Assembly: GCF_006715635.1 (NCBI RefSeq)
Contig: NZ_VFNP01000001.1
Coordinates: 3,924,042 to 3,988,041, forward strand
Direction: 5' to 3'
Source of the DNA: Streptomyces sp. SLBN-118
GTDB lineage: Bacteria; Actinomycetota; Actinomycetes; Streptomycetales; Streptomycetaceae
Length of the DNA: 64,000 nucleotides
Part shown: in pieces, positions 9,011 to 17,730 of the stretch
Layout of the letters: each line of letters starts with the position of its first letter
How positions within the stretch are numbered: the first letter of the stretch is position 1
Position numbers and translations under genes: made by a program
Notes under the pieces: generated by a model
What the model saw: only the letters and a program-made list of their open reading frames with translations
The model's database searches: none
Told to the model about the DNA's origin: nothing

Positions 9011-9849
9011 AAGTCCTCCGCCCAGCGCCGCACATGCGGCAGATCATCGTCCAGCCAGAACGCGCTCTGCCCGGGGTCCTTGGAGTCCGTGACCACAAGG
9101 ATCTCCTCGAACTTCGCGCCCGTGCCCCGGAATCCGAGGTGCGGCTCGACCGCCCACAGCCCCGGCCTCGGCGGATGGTCCGAGAATGTGTACGGGCTGC
9201 ACAGCGGCGACCAGCCCTCCCGGTGACCGCGCAGGGCGTCGCTCGCCAGTCCCTTCAGCGACCGGGTGCCGAAGCCGAAGAGCTGTGGCGCCCAGCGCCG
9301 CTGCTTCACCCGGTCGATCTTGTGGGCAATGACACCGAAGGGATAGGCACGGTGCCGGTTGGCGTAGCCCTGCCGGACCATCAGCCGGTCCACGTCCTCG
9401 TATATCTCGCGCAGCGAGCGCCGCTCCCGTACCTCGCGCAGGATCAGCTCGCGGTGCGCCTGAAGGTCGGCCAGCAGCTTGTTGTGCAGGGGCCTCGGGC
9501 CGAGACAGCCCGAGTACCCGATGTCCGCGGTGAAGCCCTGGTGGACGGGGGCCAGGTCGAGAATGAAGGGCATGCCCGCTTCGAGGGCGCGGTTGGTCGG
9601 GAAGAACTGCAGCGGTATGCGGAAGTTGACGAAGGCCGTTCGGTCCCCGAACCAGGCGAACGGGAGGTGGAACCAGTCGCGCACACCACGCTCCCGCAGC
9701 CACTCGCGCTGCATCCGCGCCGCCCCGCGCTCCGTCACGCCTGGCTTGAGCTGTGCCGCCACCGCCTCCGCGCATTCGTACGCGAGACGCTGAACCTCCC
9801 TGAACCCCCGTAGTTCCGTGGTCAGTTCGCCTGCCACTGCTGAGATCAT
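9007..9849 (-). CDS. M24-family (Xaa-Pro-type) metallopeptidase
   Basis: A 280-residue pita-bread-fold protein. The five metal ligands of family M24 can be placed: Asp in FILDLAP, Asp in TADIGYS, His in VIAHKID, Glu in WAVEPHLG and Glu in KFEEILVV. It is shorter than aminopeptidase P and lacks its N-terminal domain, so it resembles the creatinase/methionine-aminopeptidase core. The ATG at 9849 gives the usual N-terminus; an upstream in-frame start would run into the palindrome at 9888-9909. It is the first gene of the coupled operon with the EphD-like fusion and the PF10118 hydrolase. A role in amide or lipid-conjugate hydrolysis is inference from context. Confidence 0.78.
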   Translation of the reverse strand: MISAVAGELTTELRGFREVQRLAYECAEAVAAQLKPGVTERGAARMQREWLRERGVRDWFHLPFAWFGDRTAFVNFRIPLQFFPTNRALEAGMPFILDLAPVHQGFTADIGYSGCLGPRPLHNKLLADLQAHRELILREVRERRSLREIYEDVDRLMVRQGYANRHRAYPFGVIAHKIDRVKQRRWAPQLFGFGTRSLKGLASDALRGHREGWSPLCSPYTFSDHPPRPGLWAVEPHLGFRGTGAKFEEILVVTDSKDPGQSAFWLDDDLPHVRRWAEDL

Positions 9850-9887
9850 GCCGCCCGCCCGTCTCGTGTGCGGTGCTCGCTCTGAAG

Positions 9888-9909
9888 TTGACACTGATGA
9901 ATGTGACAA
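9888..9909. promoter_or_regulatory. Dyad operator in front of the M24/EphD-like operon
   Basis: Half-sites TTGACAC (9888-9894) and GTGACAA (9903-9909) match the inverted pattern TTGnCAC-N8-GTGnCAA. The dyad lies 39 bp before the ATG at 9849 and is flanked by divergent genes. Its size fits a TetR-family dimer operator. No TetR gene is visible in this window. Confidence 0.55.
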
Positions 9910-10083
9910 TGCGCGGCGGCTGCGTCAAGGCCCGTGACTCAGCCTGTGGAAAACCGGGAGGAGGGGGGCCGGGAGCCATGGACTCAGGTAGCAGCCCCTT
10001 ACGGGTCCGTACCTCTGGAGTCGGACACGGATCCAGCCGCCAAGGCTGACGCCGGTTGTGTCGTGCGCCACTACCTTCGAGTT

Positions 10084-11064
10084 GTGACTGTGATCGCGAC
10101 CGAAAGCCTGAGCAAGCGGTTCCCCCGGGTGACCGCGCTTGACCGGCTCTCTTTGGACATCGGACCCGGTGTGACCGGCCTGGTGGGCGCCAACGGAGCC
10201 GGCAAGTCCACGTTGATCAAGATCCTGCTGGGTCTGTCCCCCGCCACGGAGGGCCGGGCCGCCGTGCTCGGCCTCGACGTCGCCACGAGCGGCGCCGCCA
10301 TCCGGGAACAGGTGGGGTACATGCCCGAGCACGACTGCCTGCCGCCCGATGTCTCGGCCACCGAGTTCGTGGTCCACATGGCGCGCATGTCCGGGCTGCC
10401 GCCGACGGCCGCCCGCGAGCGCACCGCCGACACCCTGCGCCATGTCGGCCTGTACGAGGAGCGGTACCGCCCCATCGGCGGCTATTCGACCGGCATGAAG
10501 CAGCGCGTCAAGCTCGCCCAGGCCCTGGTCCACGACCCGAAGCTGGTCCTCCTGGACGAGCCGACCAACGGGCTCGACCCGGTCGGCCGCGACGAGATGC
10601 TGAACCTGATCCGCCGCGTCCACACCGACTTCGGCATCTCGGTTCTGGTCACCTCGCACCTCCTCGGCGAACTCGAGCGCACCTGTGACCATGTCGTCGT
10701 CATCGACGGTGGCTCACTGCTGCGCTCCAGTTCCACCAGCGACTTCACCCAGATCACCACGACCCTCGCGGTCGAGGTCACCGACACGGACACCCATCCC
10801 GACGGCACCGCGGTGCTCCGTGAGGCGCTCGCCGCCGCCGGAATCACGCTCCACGCACGCGTGGAGGAAGGTCTGCCCGGAGCGGGCCACATCCTGCTCG
10901 TCGAGGCGACGGGCGAGGAGACATACGACGTCGTGCGCGACACCGTCGCCGGGCTCGGCCTCGGTCTCGTACGGATGGAACAGCGCCGCCACCACATCGC
11001 GGAGGTCTTCCGTCCCGAAGGTCCCCAGGCAGCGGCCCAGCCGATGGAGGTGCAGGCGCGATGA
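10084..11064 (+). CDS. ABC transporter ATP-binding protein (ABC-2 type, first of pair)
   Basis: A 326-residue ATPase: Walker A GANGAGKST near residue 38, signature YSTGMKQR, Walker B LVLLDEPTNGLDP, then a C-terminal regulatory tail of about 100 residues. The start is GTG 10084 or GTG 10090; both keep the IATESLSKRF opening of the family. Its stop overlaps the permease ATG by 4 bases. It powers an ABC-2 type membrane complex whose permeases are encoded at 11061 and 12904. Such four-gene ATPase-permease-ATPase-permease operons are common in Streptomyces and usually of unknown cargo; drug, lipid or peptide export is possible. Confidence 0.85.
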   Translation: MTVIATESLSKRFPRVTALDRLSLDIGPGVTGLVGANGAGKSTLIKILLGLSPATEGRAAVLGLDVATSGAAIREQVGYMPEHDCLPPDVSATEFVVHMARMSGLPPTAARERTADTLRHVGLYEERYRPIGGYSTGMKQRVKLAQALVHDPKLVLLDEPTNGLDPVGRDEMLNLIRRVHTDFGISVLVTSHLLGELERTCDHVVVIDGGSLLRSSSTSDFTQITTTLAVEVTDTDTHPDGTAVLREALAAAGITLHARVEEGLPGAGHILLVEATGEETYDVVRDTVAGLGLGLVRMEQRRHHIAEVFRPEGPQAAAQPMEVQAR

Positions 11065-11978
11065 GCACAGAGCTCACCGGGGTCCAGAGCAGCGGGGTCC
11101 AGAACGAGACCACCCGGATCCACAACATCGGATACCGCAATTACGAAGGCCCGCGGCTCGGCCGCGCGTACGCCCGCCGCTCGCTCTACTCGCAGTCGCT
11201 GCGCGGCGCGTACGGACTGGGCCGTTCGGCCAAGTCCAAGGTCCTGCCGATGATCCTTTTCGCGGTGATGTGCCTGCCGGCGGCGATCATCGTCGCGGTC
11301 GCCGTCGCCACGAAGCTCAAGGACCTGCCGCTCGACTACACCCGCTATGCGATCGTCACCCAGGCGGTCATCGGGCTGTACCTCGCCGCACAGGCCCCAC
11401 AGTCCGTCTCGCGCGATCTGCGTTTCAAGACGGTTCCGCTGTACTTCTCCCGTCCCATCGAGCGCATCGACTACGTGCTCGCCAAATACGGGGCCATGGC
11501 CTCGGCGCTGTTCGTACTCACCGGCGCGCCCCTGGTCATCCTCTACATCGGTTCGCTGCTCGCCAAGATGGACTTCGCGGACCAGACGAAGGGCTTCGCG
11601 CAGGGCATGGTCTCCGTCGCGCTGCTGTCGGTGCTCTTCGGCGGCATCGGCCTGGTGATGGCCGCGCTCACCCCGCGCCGGGGCTTCGGCGTCGCCGCCG
11701 TCATCGCGACGATGACGATCACCTACGGCGCGGTCTCCACCGTCCAGGCGATCGCCTGGGAGACCGGATCGCCCGGAGTGATCAAGTGGCTCGGTCTCTT
11801 CTCGCCGGTCACCCTCATCGACGGCGTCCAGACCGCCTTCCTCGGCGCCACCTCCGCCTTCCCCGGCGAGGCGGGCCCAGGCGCGGGCCCGGGCATGGTC
11901 TACCTGCTCGTCGTCCTCGCGCTCGTCGCCGGCTCGTACGCCGTACTGATGCGCCGCTACCGAAAGGTCGGGCTGTGA
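11061..11978 (+). CDS. ABC-2 type transporter permease (first of pair)
   Basis: A 305-residue membrane protein with about six hydrophobic segments (for example MILFAVMCLPAAIIVAVAVA, MASALFVLTGAPLVILYI and MVYLLVVLALVAGSYAVL). The long cytoplasmic N-terminus (about 65 residues) contains the motif HNIGYRNYEGPRLG, seen in similar Streptomyces ABC-2 permeases. It overlaps both neighbours by ATGA and GTGA, so all of the operon is translationally coupled here. It presumably pairs with the ATPase encoded just upstream. Confidence 0.82.
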   Translation: MSTELTGVQSSGVQNETTRIHNIGYRNYEGPRLGRAYARRSLYSQSLRGAYGLGRSAKSKVLPMILFAVMCLPAAIIVAVAVATKLKDLPLDYTRYAIVTQAVIGLYLAAQAPQSVSRDLRFKTVPLYFSRPIERIDYVLAKYGAMASALFVLTGAPLVILYIGSLLAKMDFADQTKGFAQGMVSVALLSVLFGGIGLVMAALTPRRGFGVAAVIATMTITYGAVSTVQAIAWETGSPGVIKWLGLFSPVTLIDGVQTAFLGATSAFPGEAGPGAGPGMVYLLVVLALVAGSYAVLMRRYRKVGL

Positions 11979-12886
11979 CAACCATCAACATCGAACACAC
12001 CTCGCGGTGGTTCGGGAATGTCGTGGCCGTCAACGACGTGACCATGACCATCGGCCCGGGCGTCACCGGACTGCTCGGTCCCAACGGCGCCGGAAAGTCC
12101 ACGATCATCAACATGATGGGCGGCTTCCTCGCCCCCTCGACGGGAAGCGTCACGCTCGACGGCCAGGCGATCTGGCGCAACGAGTCGGTCTACCGGCAGA
12201 TCGGCGTCGTCCCGGAGCGGGAAGCCATGTACGACTTCCTCACCGGCCGCGAATTCGTCGTCGCCAACGCCGAGTTGCACAACCTGGGCAAGAAGGCCGC
12301 TCAGAAGGCGCTCGCCACGGTCGAGATGGAGTACGCGCAGGACCGCAAGATCGCGACGTACAGCAAAGGCATGCGGCAGCGCGTCAAGATGGCATCCGCC
12401 CTGGTTCACGAGCCGTCCGTGCTGCTGCTCGACGAGCCGTTCAACGGTATGGACCCGCGCCAGCGCATGCAGCTGATGGACCTGCTGCGGCGGATGGGCG
12501 CGGAGGGCCGCACGGTGCTGTTCTCCTCGCACATCCTGGAGGAGGTCGAGCAACTCGCCTCGCACATCGAGGTGATCGTGGCCGGACGGCATGCCGCATC
12601 GGGCGACTTCCGCAAGATCCGCCGGCTGATGACGGACCGGCCGCACCGCTATCTCGTACGGTCCAGCGACGACCGGGCGCTCGCCGCTGCCCTGATCGCC
12701 GACCCGTCGACGGCGGGCATCGAAGTCGACCTGGTAGAGGGCGCGCTGCGCATCCAGGCCGTCGACTTCGGCCGGTTCACCGAGCTGCTGCCCCGGGTCG
12801 CCCGCGAGCACTCGATCCGGCTGCTCACGGTCTCGCCCTCGGACGAGTCCCTCGAATCGGTTTTCTCCTACCTCGTAGCGGCCTGA
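11975..12886 (+). CDS. ABC transporter ATP-binding protein (second of pair)
   Basis: A 303-residue ATPase with Walker A GPNGAGKST near residue 35, signature YSKGMRQRVKMA, Walker B VLLLDEPFNGMDP and switch His in SSHILEE. It is a clear paralogue of the ATPase at 10084 and may form a heterodimer with it. The GTG start overlaps the permease stop by 4 bases. Nothing in the sequence tells the cargo. Confidence 0.87.
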   Translation: MTTINIEHTSRWFGNVVAVNDVTMTIGPGVTGLLGPNGAGKSTIINMMGGFLAPSTGSVTLDGQAIWRNESVYRQIGVVPEREAMYDFLTGREFVVANAELHNLGKKAAQKALATVEMEYAQDRKIATYSKGMRQRVKMASALVHEPSVLLLDEPFNGMDPRQRMQLMDLLRRMGAEGRTVLFSSHILEEVEQLASHIEVIVAGRHAASGDFRKIRRLMTDRPHRYLVRSSDDRALAAALIADPSTAGIEVDLVEGALRIQAVDFGRFTELLPRVAREHSIRLLTVSPSDESLESVFSYLVAA

Positions 12887-12903
12887 AAGGAGCTGTGACG
12901 TCC

Positions 12904-13623
12904 ATGTACAACCCCACAGTCGCCCGGCTCACCTATCGGGCGGTGCTCGGCAGGCGCCGCGCGGCGATCCTGTTCGTACTGCCCGGTCTGCTGCTGCTCA
13001 TCGCTGCGGCGGTCCGGAGCTTCAACGGCCTGGACGACCAGGTCGCGGCCGACGTCCTGGGCGGATTCGCCATCGCCACGATGGTTCCGCTGATCGGAGT
13101 GATCGCGGGCACCGGTGCGATCGGGCCCGAGATCGACGACGGGTCGATCGTCTACCTGCTCGCCAAGCCGGTGAAGCGCCCGACGATCATCGTCACCAAG
13201 CTGATCGTGGCCATCGCCATCACCATGGCCTTCTCCGCGATTCCCACACTGATCGCCGGATTCATCCTCAACGGCAACGGCCAGCAGGTCGCGATCGCCT
13301 ACACGGTCGCGGCGCTGGTCGCCTCGATCGCGTACAGCGCGCTGTTCCTTCTCCTCGGGACGGTCAGCCGCCATGCGGTCGTCATCGGACTCGTCTACGC
13401 GCTGGTGTGGGAGACGCTCTTCGGCAGCCTCGTGCCGGGGGCGCGCACGCTGAGCGTGCAGCAGTGGTCGCTGGCGCTCGCCGAGAAGATCGGCGGGGAG
13501 GGGCTGATCGGCTCGGACGTGGGGCTGCCGCTCGCCGTGACGCTGCTGGCGGGGGTCACGGTCGTGGCGACCTGGTACGCCGGTCAGAAACTGAGGGTGC
13601 TGAAGCTCGCCGGCGAGGAATGA
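12904..13623 (+). CDS. ABC-2 type transporter permease (second of pair)
   Basis: A 239-residue protein with six hydrophobic segments (AAILFVLPGLLLLIAAAV through LAVTLLAGVTVVATWYA). The segment GAIGPEIDDGSIVYLLAKPVKR is the conserved ABC-2 coupling region. The ATG at 12904 was preferred because the ribosome site AAAGGAG (12886-12892) is 11 bases away; GTG at 12895 is only 2 bases from it. It is the last gene of the ABC operon, followed by the hairpin at 13645-13675. Confidence 0.82.
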   Translation: MYNPTVARLTYRAVLGRRRAAILFVLPGLLLLIAAAVRSFNGLDDQVAADVLGGFAIATMVPLIGVIAGTGAIGPEIDDGSIVYLLAKPVKRPTIIVTKLIVAIAITMAFSAIPTLIAGFILNGNGQQVAIAYTVAALVASIAYSALFLLLGTVSRHAVVIGLVYALVWETLFGSLVPGARTLSVQQWSLALAEKIGGEGLIGSDVGLPLAVTLLAGVTVVATWYAGQKLRVLKLAGEE

Positions 13624-13644
13624 GACGAAGACCTTGCCTTGTCG

Positions 13645-13675
13645 GTCAACCCCCGTCCAGTGGACGGGGGTTGAC
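13645..13675. terminator. Perfect 15-bp inverted repeat after the ABC operon
   Basis: GTCAACCCCCGTCCA (13645-13659), one base, then its exact reverse complement (13661-13675). As RNA it gives a 14-bp stem with a 3-base loop, 22 bp after the permease stop; Streptomyces terminators often lack a U-run. The right arm also contributes TTGAC to a possible -35 box, so a double role as operator is possible. Confidence 0.6.
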
Positions 13676-13698
13676 GCATATACGCGTAACTGTACGTT
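13671..13698 (+). promoter_or_regulatory. Candidate promoter for the helix-turn-helix/coiled-coil gene
   Basis: TTGACG (13671-13676), 16-bp spacer, TACGTT (13693-13698): a fair match to the Streptomyces vegetative consensus TTGACN/TANNNT. The next start, 13892, is about 190 bp away, implying a long leader. Confidence 0.4.
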
Positions 13699-13891
13699 TA
13701 TCGGCTCGTTGTTCACCGTGCGTGGAGGCAACTGCAGTTCGTGGCGACGAGAGTTCGTGAAGTTGGGGATTGCCGGTACTGGATCGAAAGCCGGGCCGGT
13801 CATTGGGTGAGTAGCACCGTGAGCCGACCTCCACCCCTGTGCCCGGGGAGAGGGCCGTCCATGACCGGTTTCACGAACGGAAGGCATCCCC

Positions 13892-14605
13892 ATGCCATCG
13901 GAAGTCGCCCTGCTCGAATCGCGCACGATGCGCGACGAGCATCTGGGACGCGTCGACGTCCTCGACAAGGTGAAGGCTCTTGTCATGCTCCCGGACGGAG
14001 TTCACGTTCGCACAGAGGAAGTGGCGCGGTACTTCGAAGTATCCACAGTCGTCATCAGGAGGTTGACCGACCGGCATCACAAGGAGTTCACCGAGAACGG
14101 GATGAGGGTGCTGCGCGGCGCTGAGCTGCGCACCTTCCATAGCGACATCCTGTCGCTATGGAGCGTCAACGAGGGGGAAAGTTATCCACAGGCGGTCACC
14201 CAGCTCAGGCTGTACACCCGTCGGTCGGTGCTCAACGTCGCGATGCTTCTTCGCGACAGCGACATCGCCCGCTGCGTCCGTACCTACCTCCTCGACGCCG
14301 AGGAAGGCTGGCGCAAGGGGTACACATCCCTCGACCGCCGGGTCACCGCCGTCGAGGCGAATCAGGACACCGTCGGCCGCGCGCTGCAGGAACTCGGCCC
14401 GGTGATCAACGGGATCTCGGTGCGGCTGGACCGACTCGACCGGCGGCTCAACACCACCAACCAGGTCGTCGGAGCCATCAGCAACCGGCTCTGCGATCTC
14501 TCCGACGACATGCGGCGGATGGAGCGCCGGATGGACAGGAGGATGGACGACTTCGCCCATCAGCTGAGAGAACTGCAGCGCAGCCAGTGCCGTAAGCGCC
14601 GCTGA
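13892..14605 (+). CDS. Putative DNA-binding protein with long coiled-coil tail
   Basis: A 237-residue protein with no family I can name. Residues 15-70 (DVLDKVKALVMLPDGVHVRTEEVARYFEVSTVVIRRL, in part) look like a helix-turn-helix in which VRTEEVARYFEVS is the first pair of helices; the following RVLRGAEL is wing-like. Residues 140-235 contain regularly spaced hydrophobic and charged residues (TSLDRRVTAVEANQD, MRRMERRMDRRMDD), a strong predicted coiled coil with repeated RRM units. GGAAG precedes the ATG by 8 bases. An exact DnaA box, TTATCCACA, lies inside the coding sequence at 14182-14190. Regulation of DNA or transcription is inferred. Confidence 0.65.
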   Translation: MPSEVALLESRTMRDEHLGRVDVLDKVKALVMLPDGVHVRTEEVARYFEVSTVVIRRLTDRHHKEFTENGMRVLRGAELRTFHSDILSLWSVNEGESYPQAVTQLRLYTRRSVLNVAMLLRDSDIARCVRTYLLDAEEGWRKGYTSLDRRVTAVEANQDTVGRALQELGPVINGISVRLDRLDRRLNTTNQVVGAISNRLCDLSDDMRRMERRMDRRMDDFAHQLRELQRSQCRKRR

Positions 14606-14883
14606 CACCAGGCGGACAGGTACTCGGACAGGAAATTCGGTGGCACCGAATCGCCGCCCGGGGCACAGTGGTTGAGTCGGGCGCACGCCAGTGCGACCGA
14701 CGCCACCGACCGGGAGAGGAGCGCGGCGATGACCGAGAGTACGAGTGCGAGTCCGTCGAGCTCCCGACAGGGCAGCGCCGGGCAGCCAGCGGAGTAGCCA
14801 CCGACGACTCCGCGAAGCCGCCCCCAGGCAGCTGCCCGGGGGCGGCCGCTTCGAGCGCGCATCTGCGCGGGCCGCCCCCTCCC

Positions 14884-14970
<87 letters not shown>

Positions 14971-15073
14971 CAGGGCCCTTGGGCGGGCCGCAGACCGTAT
15001 TCTGGCCCTTCGCCGTGACCACCCGACGCAAAAAGGCCACCTGTGCCGGGGCGTTGAGCCCACAACGGGCGCG

Positions 15074-15886
15074 TCAGCGCGCCAGCAACCGCTCCAGTAC
15101 CACCGCGATGCCGTCATCTTCGTTGGACGCCGTGATCTCGTGCGCCACGGCCTTCAGCTCTTCATGCGCATTGGCCATCGCCACCCCGTGCGCGGCCCAC
15201 CCGAACATCGGGATGTCGTTCGGCATGTCGCCGAAAGCGATCGTGTCCGCTGCCCGCAGCCCCAGTCGCCTCGCCGCCAGCGAGAGCCCTGTCGCCTTGC
15301 TCAGCCCCAGCGGCAGGATCTCGACGATGCCCTCGCCCGCCATCACCACGTCCACGAGGCTGCCGACCGTCGCCCTGGCCGCATTCGCCAGCGCGTCGTC
15401 GTCCAGCTCCGGATGCTGGATGTACACCTTGTTCAGCGGGGCCGACCACAGCTCAGCCGGGTCCTGAAACGCCACCACGGGCAGCGGGCCTTCCTGCACC
15501 CGGTATCCCGGTCCGACCAGCACATCGCCGTCGAGCCCGTCGCGGCTCGCGGCCAGCGCCAGCGGGCCCACCTCCGCCTCGATCTTGGAGAGCGCGAGAC
15601 CGGCCAGCTGCCGGTCCAGCGTCAGGGACGTCAGCAGCCGGTGTTCGCCCGCGTGGTAGATCTGCGCGCCCTGGCCGCAGACGGCCAGTCCGTCGTAGCC
15701 GAGGTCGTCCAGGATGTGCCGGGTCCAGGGCACCGCGCGTCCGGTGACGATGATGTGCGCGGCGCCCGTCGCGGTAGCTGCGGCGAGCGCGTCGCGCGTG
15801 CGCGGGGAGACCGTCTCGTCGCCCCGCAGCAGCGTGCCGTCGAGATCTGTCGCTATCAGGCCGTACGGAAAGGGCGCGGGGCTCAC
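15074..15886 (-). CDS. Cof-type HAD-superfamily hydrolase (second paralogue)
   Basis: A 270-residue HAD-IIB phosphatase with [13 protein letters not shown] near residue 12, IIVTGR, the Lys of GLSKATGL and [13 protein letters not shown]. It closely resembles the protein encoded at 2711-3571, so the two are probably paralogues with different small phosphorylated substrates. The GTG start overlaps the serS stop by 4 bases (GTGA), so it is translationally coupled to seryl-tRNA synthetase; this serS-HAD pairing is common in Streptomyces but its reason is not known. Confidence 0.87.
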   Translation of the reverse strand: MSPAPFPYGLIATDLDGTLLRGDETVSPRTRDALAAATATGAAHIIVTGRAVPWTRHILDDLGYDGLAVCGQGAQIYHAGEHRLLTSLTLDRQLAGLALSKIEAEVGPLALAASRDGLDGDVLVGPGYRVQEGPLPVVAFQDPAELWSAPLNKVYIQHPELDDDALANAARATVGSLVDVVMAGEGIVEILPLGLSKATGLSLAARRLGLRAADTIAFGDMPNDIPMFGWAAHGVAMANAHEELKAVAHEITASNEDDGIAVVLERLLAR

Positions 15887-17160
15887 GTGGAGACCGGCTC
15901 GAGCACTTCACGACCGCCGAGATACGGCCGCAGCACCTCGGGCACGCGCACCGAACCGTCCGCAAGCTGGTGGTTCTCCAGGATTGCCACGATCGTGCGC
16001 GGTACGGCGCACAGCGTCCCGTTCAGGGTCGCCAGCGGCTGTACCTTCTTGCCGTCACGCATCCGGACCGCCAGGCGGCGCGCCTGGAAGCCGTCGCAGT
16101 TCGAGGCGGAGGTCAGTTCGCGGTACTTGCCCTGCGTCGGGATCCACGCCTCGCAGTCGTACTTGCGCGAGGCGGACGCGCCCAGGTCGCCGGTGGCCAC
16201 ATCGATCACCTGGAACGGCAGTTCCAGGCCGGTCAGCCACTGCTTCTCCCAGTCGAGGAGCCGCTTGTGCTCGGCCTCCGCGTCCTCGGGAGCGACGTAC
16301 GAGAACATCTCGACCTTGTCGAACTGGTGCACCCGGAAGATGCCGCGGGTGTCCTTGCCGTACGTCCCGGCCTCGCGGCGGAAGCACGGCGAGAAGCCGG
16401 CGTACCGCAGCGGCAGCTTGTCCGCGTCGATGATCTCGTCCATGTGGTACGCCGCGAGCGGGACCTCGGAGGTGCCGACCAGGTAGTAGTCGTCCTTCTC
16501 CAGGTGGTAGACGTTCTCGGAGGCCTGGCCGAGGAAGCCCGTGCCCTCCATGGCGCGCGGACGGACCAGCGCGGGCGTCAGCATCGGGATGAACCCGGCC
16601 TCGGTCGCCTGCGCGATCGCGGCGTTGACGAGCGCGAGCTCGAGCAGCGCGCCGACGCCCGTCAGGTAGTAGAAGCGCGACCCCGACACCTTGGCGCCTC
16701 GCTCGACGTCGATGGCGCCGAGCGCCTCGCCGAGCTCCAGGTGGTCCTTGGGCTCGAAGCCCTCGGCGCCGAAGTCGCGGATCGTGCCGTGCGTCTCGAG
16801 GACGACGAAGTCCTCCTCGCCGCCGACCGGGACGTCCTCGTGGACGATGTTCCCGAGCTGGAGCAGCAGCCGCTTGGTCTCTTCGTCGGCCTCGTCCTGG
16901 GCCGCGTCGGCAGCCTTGACGTCGGTCTTCAGCTGCTCGGCCCTCTTCAGCAGCTCGGCGCGCTCTTCGGGAGTGGCCTTGGGGATGAGCTTGCCGAGCT
17001 GCTTCTGCTCGGAACGCAGTTCGTCGAAGCGGACGCCGGACGACCTGCGCCGCTCATCGGCCCGGAGCAGGGCGTCGACGAGCGCGACGTCCTCTCCACG
17101 GGCGCGCTGGGAGGCGCGAACACGGTCGGGGTCCTCACGGAGCAGGCGAAGGTCAATCAC
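15883..17160 (-). CDS. serS: Seryl-tRNA synthetase
   Basis: A 425-residue class II aminoacyl-tRNA synthetase that charges tRNA-Ser. Start [18 protein letters not shown] is standard. Residues 35-105 form the long antiparallel coiled-coil arm that reads the variable arm of tRNA-Ser. Motif 2 is [17 protein letters not shown], motif 3 lies in [17 protein letters not shown] near the C-terminus. The length is normal. It is followed by the coupled HAD gene and, on the other strand, by tRNA-Ser(GCT). The 570-bp upstream region holds the DnaA-box cluster and presumably the serS promoter. Confidence 0.97.
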   Translation of the reverse strand: MIDLRLLREDPDRVRASQRARGEDVALVDALLRADERRRSSGVRFDELRSEQKQLGKLIPKATPEERAELLKRAEQLKTDVKAADAAQDEADEETKRLLLQLGNIVHEDVPVGGEEDFVVLETHGTIRDFGAEGFEPKDHLELGEALGAIDVERGAKVSGSRFYYLTGVGALLELALVNAAIAQATEAGFIPMLTPALVRPRAMEGTGFLGQASENVYHLEKDDYYLVGTSEVPLAAYHMDEIIDADKLPLRYAGFSPCFRREAGTYGKDTRGIFRVHQFDKVEMFSYVAPEDAEAEHKRLLDWEKQWLTGLELPFQVIDVATGDLGASASRKYDCEAWIPTQGKYRELTSASNCDGFQARRLAVRMRDGKKVQPLATLNGTLCAVPRTIVAILENHQLADGSVRVPEVLRPYLGGREVLEPVST

Positions 17161-17367
17161 CCCACCAGGCTACCGGTGCCGACTCGTTCAACCTCACTCG
17201 ATATTGCCTTGCGTATCACTTTGTCCGAATTGCCGGAATTTAGAAAGCCGACACCCAATTACCCGGGCGGGCGTCAATAAGCGCTCGACTTCTCGCCGAA
17301 ATGGGGCATCCGGCCGTTGTCCGAATTGACCCGCTTCCCTTGCGGAGGCGCGGGACCTGGTGGCCGC

Positions 17368-17679
17368 TTGTCCACAGGGATGCGAACTCTCGCAAGGTTA
17401 TCCACAGGCTGTGTGCGGCGTCTGTGGACCACGGAAATGATCGTTTTCAATGCCGTGCGTGCGCCGGAGGATTCCCCTCCTAAACCCACCTCACACCCTC
17501 TTTCGGGTGGGAATTCCTCGCTCCAAAGAGTTGATCAATGGAATTGAGGTGACACGGGGCACCGTGCGTACCTGTGGACGGAAGTGGGGTGACTGGGCCG
17601 ATTTGTCGACCATGTCGGGCTGCGTTGTCGACTTGTCCCCAGGTCGAGAAGCGCGCCTGTGGATAACTTCTGTGGACAA
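17368..17679. promoter_or_regulatory. Cluster of DnaA boxes in the pheA-serS gap
   Basis: The gap 17161-17730 holds no gene. Four exact boxes are present: TTGTCCACA 17368-17376 (+), TTATCCACA 17398-17406 (+), TTATCCACA 17658-17666 (-) and TTGTCCACA 17671-17679 (-). Degenerate copies lie between (TGTGGACCA 17423-17431, TGTGGACGG 17573-17581, TTGTCCCCA 17633-17641). The two exact pairs face each other about 250 bp apart. Clusters of DnaA boxes outside oriC have been described in S. coelicolor and proposed to titrate DnaA; whether this is the same locus cannot be checked here. Confidence 0.75.
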
Positions 17680-17730
17680 CGAAAATCTGCAGGTAAGACC
17701 GGTCGTCGGATCCTGGGCTGCGAAGCCGGT

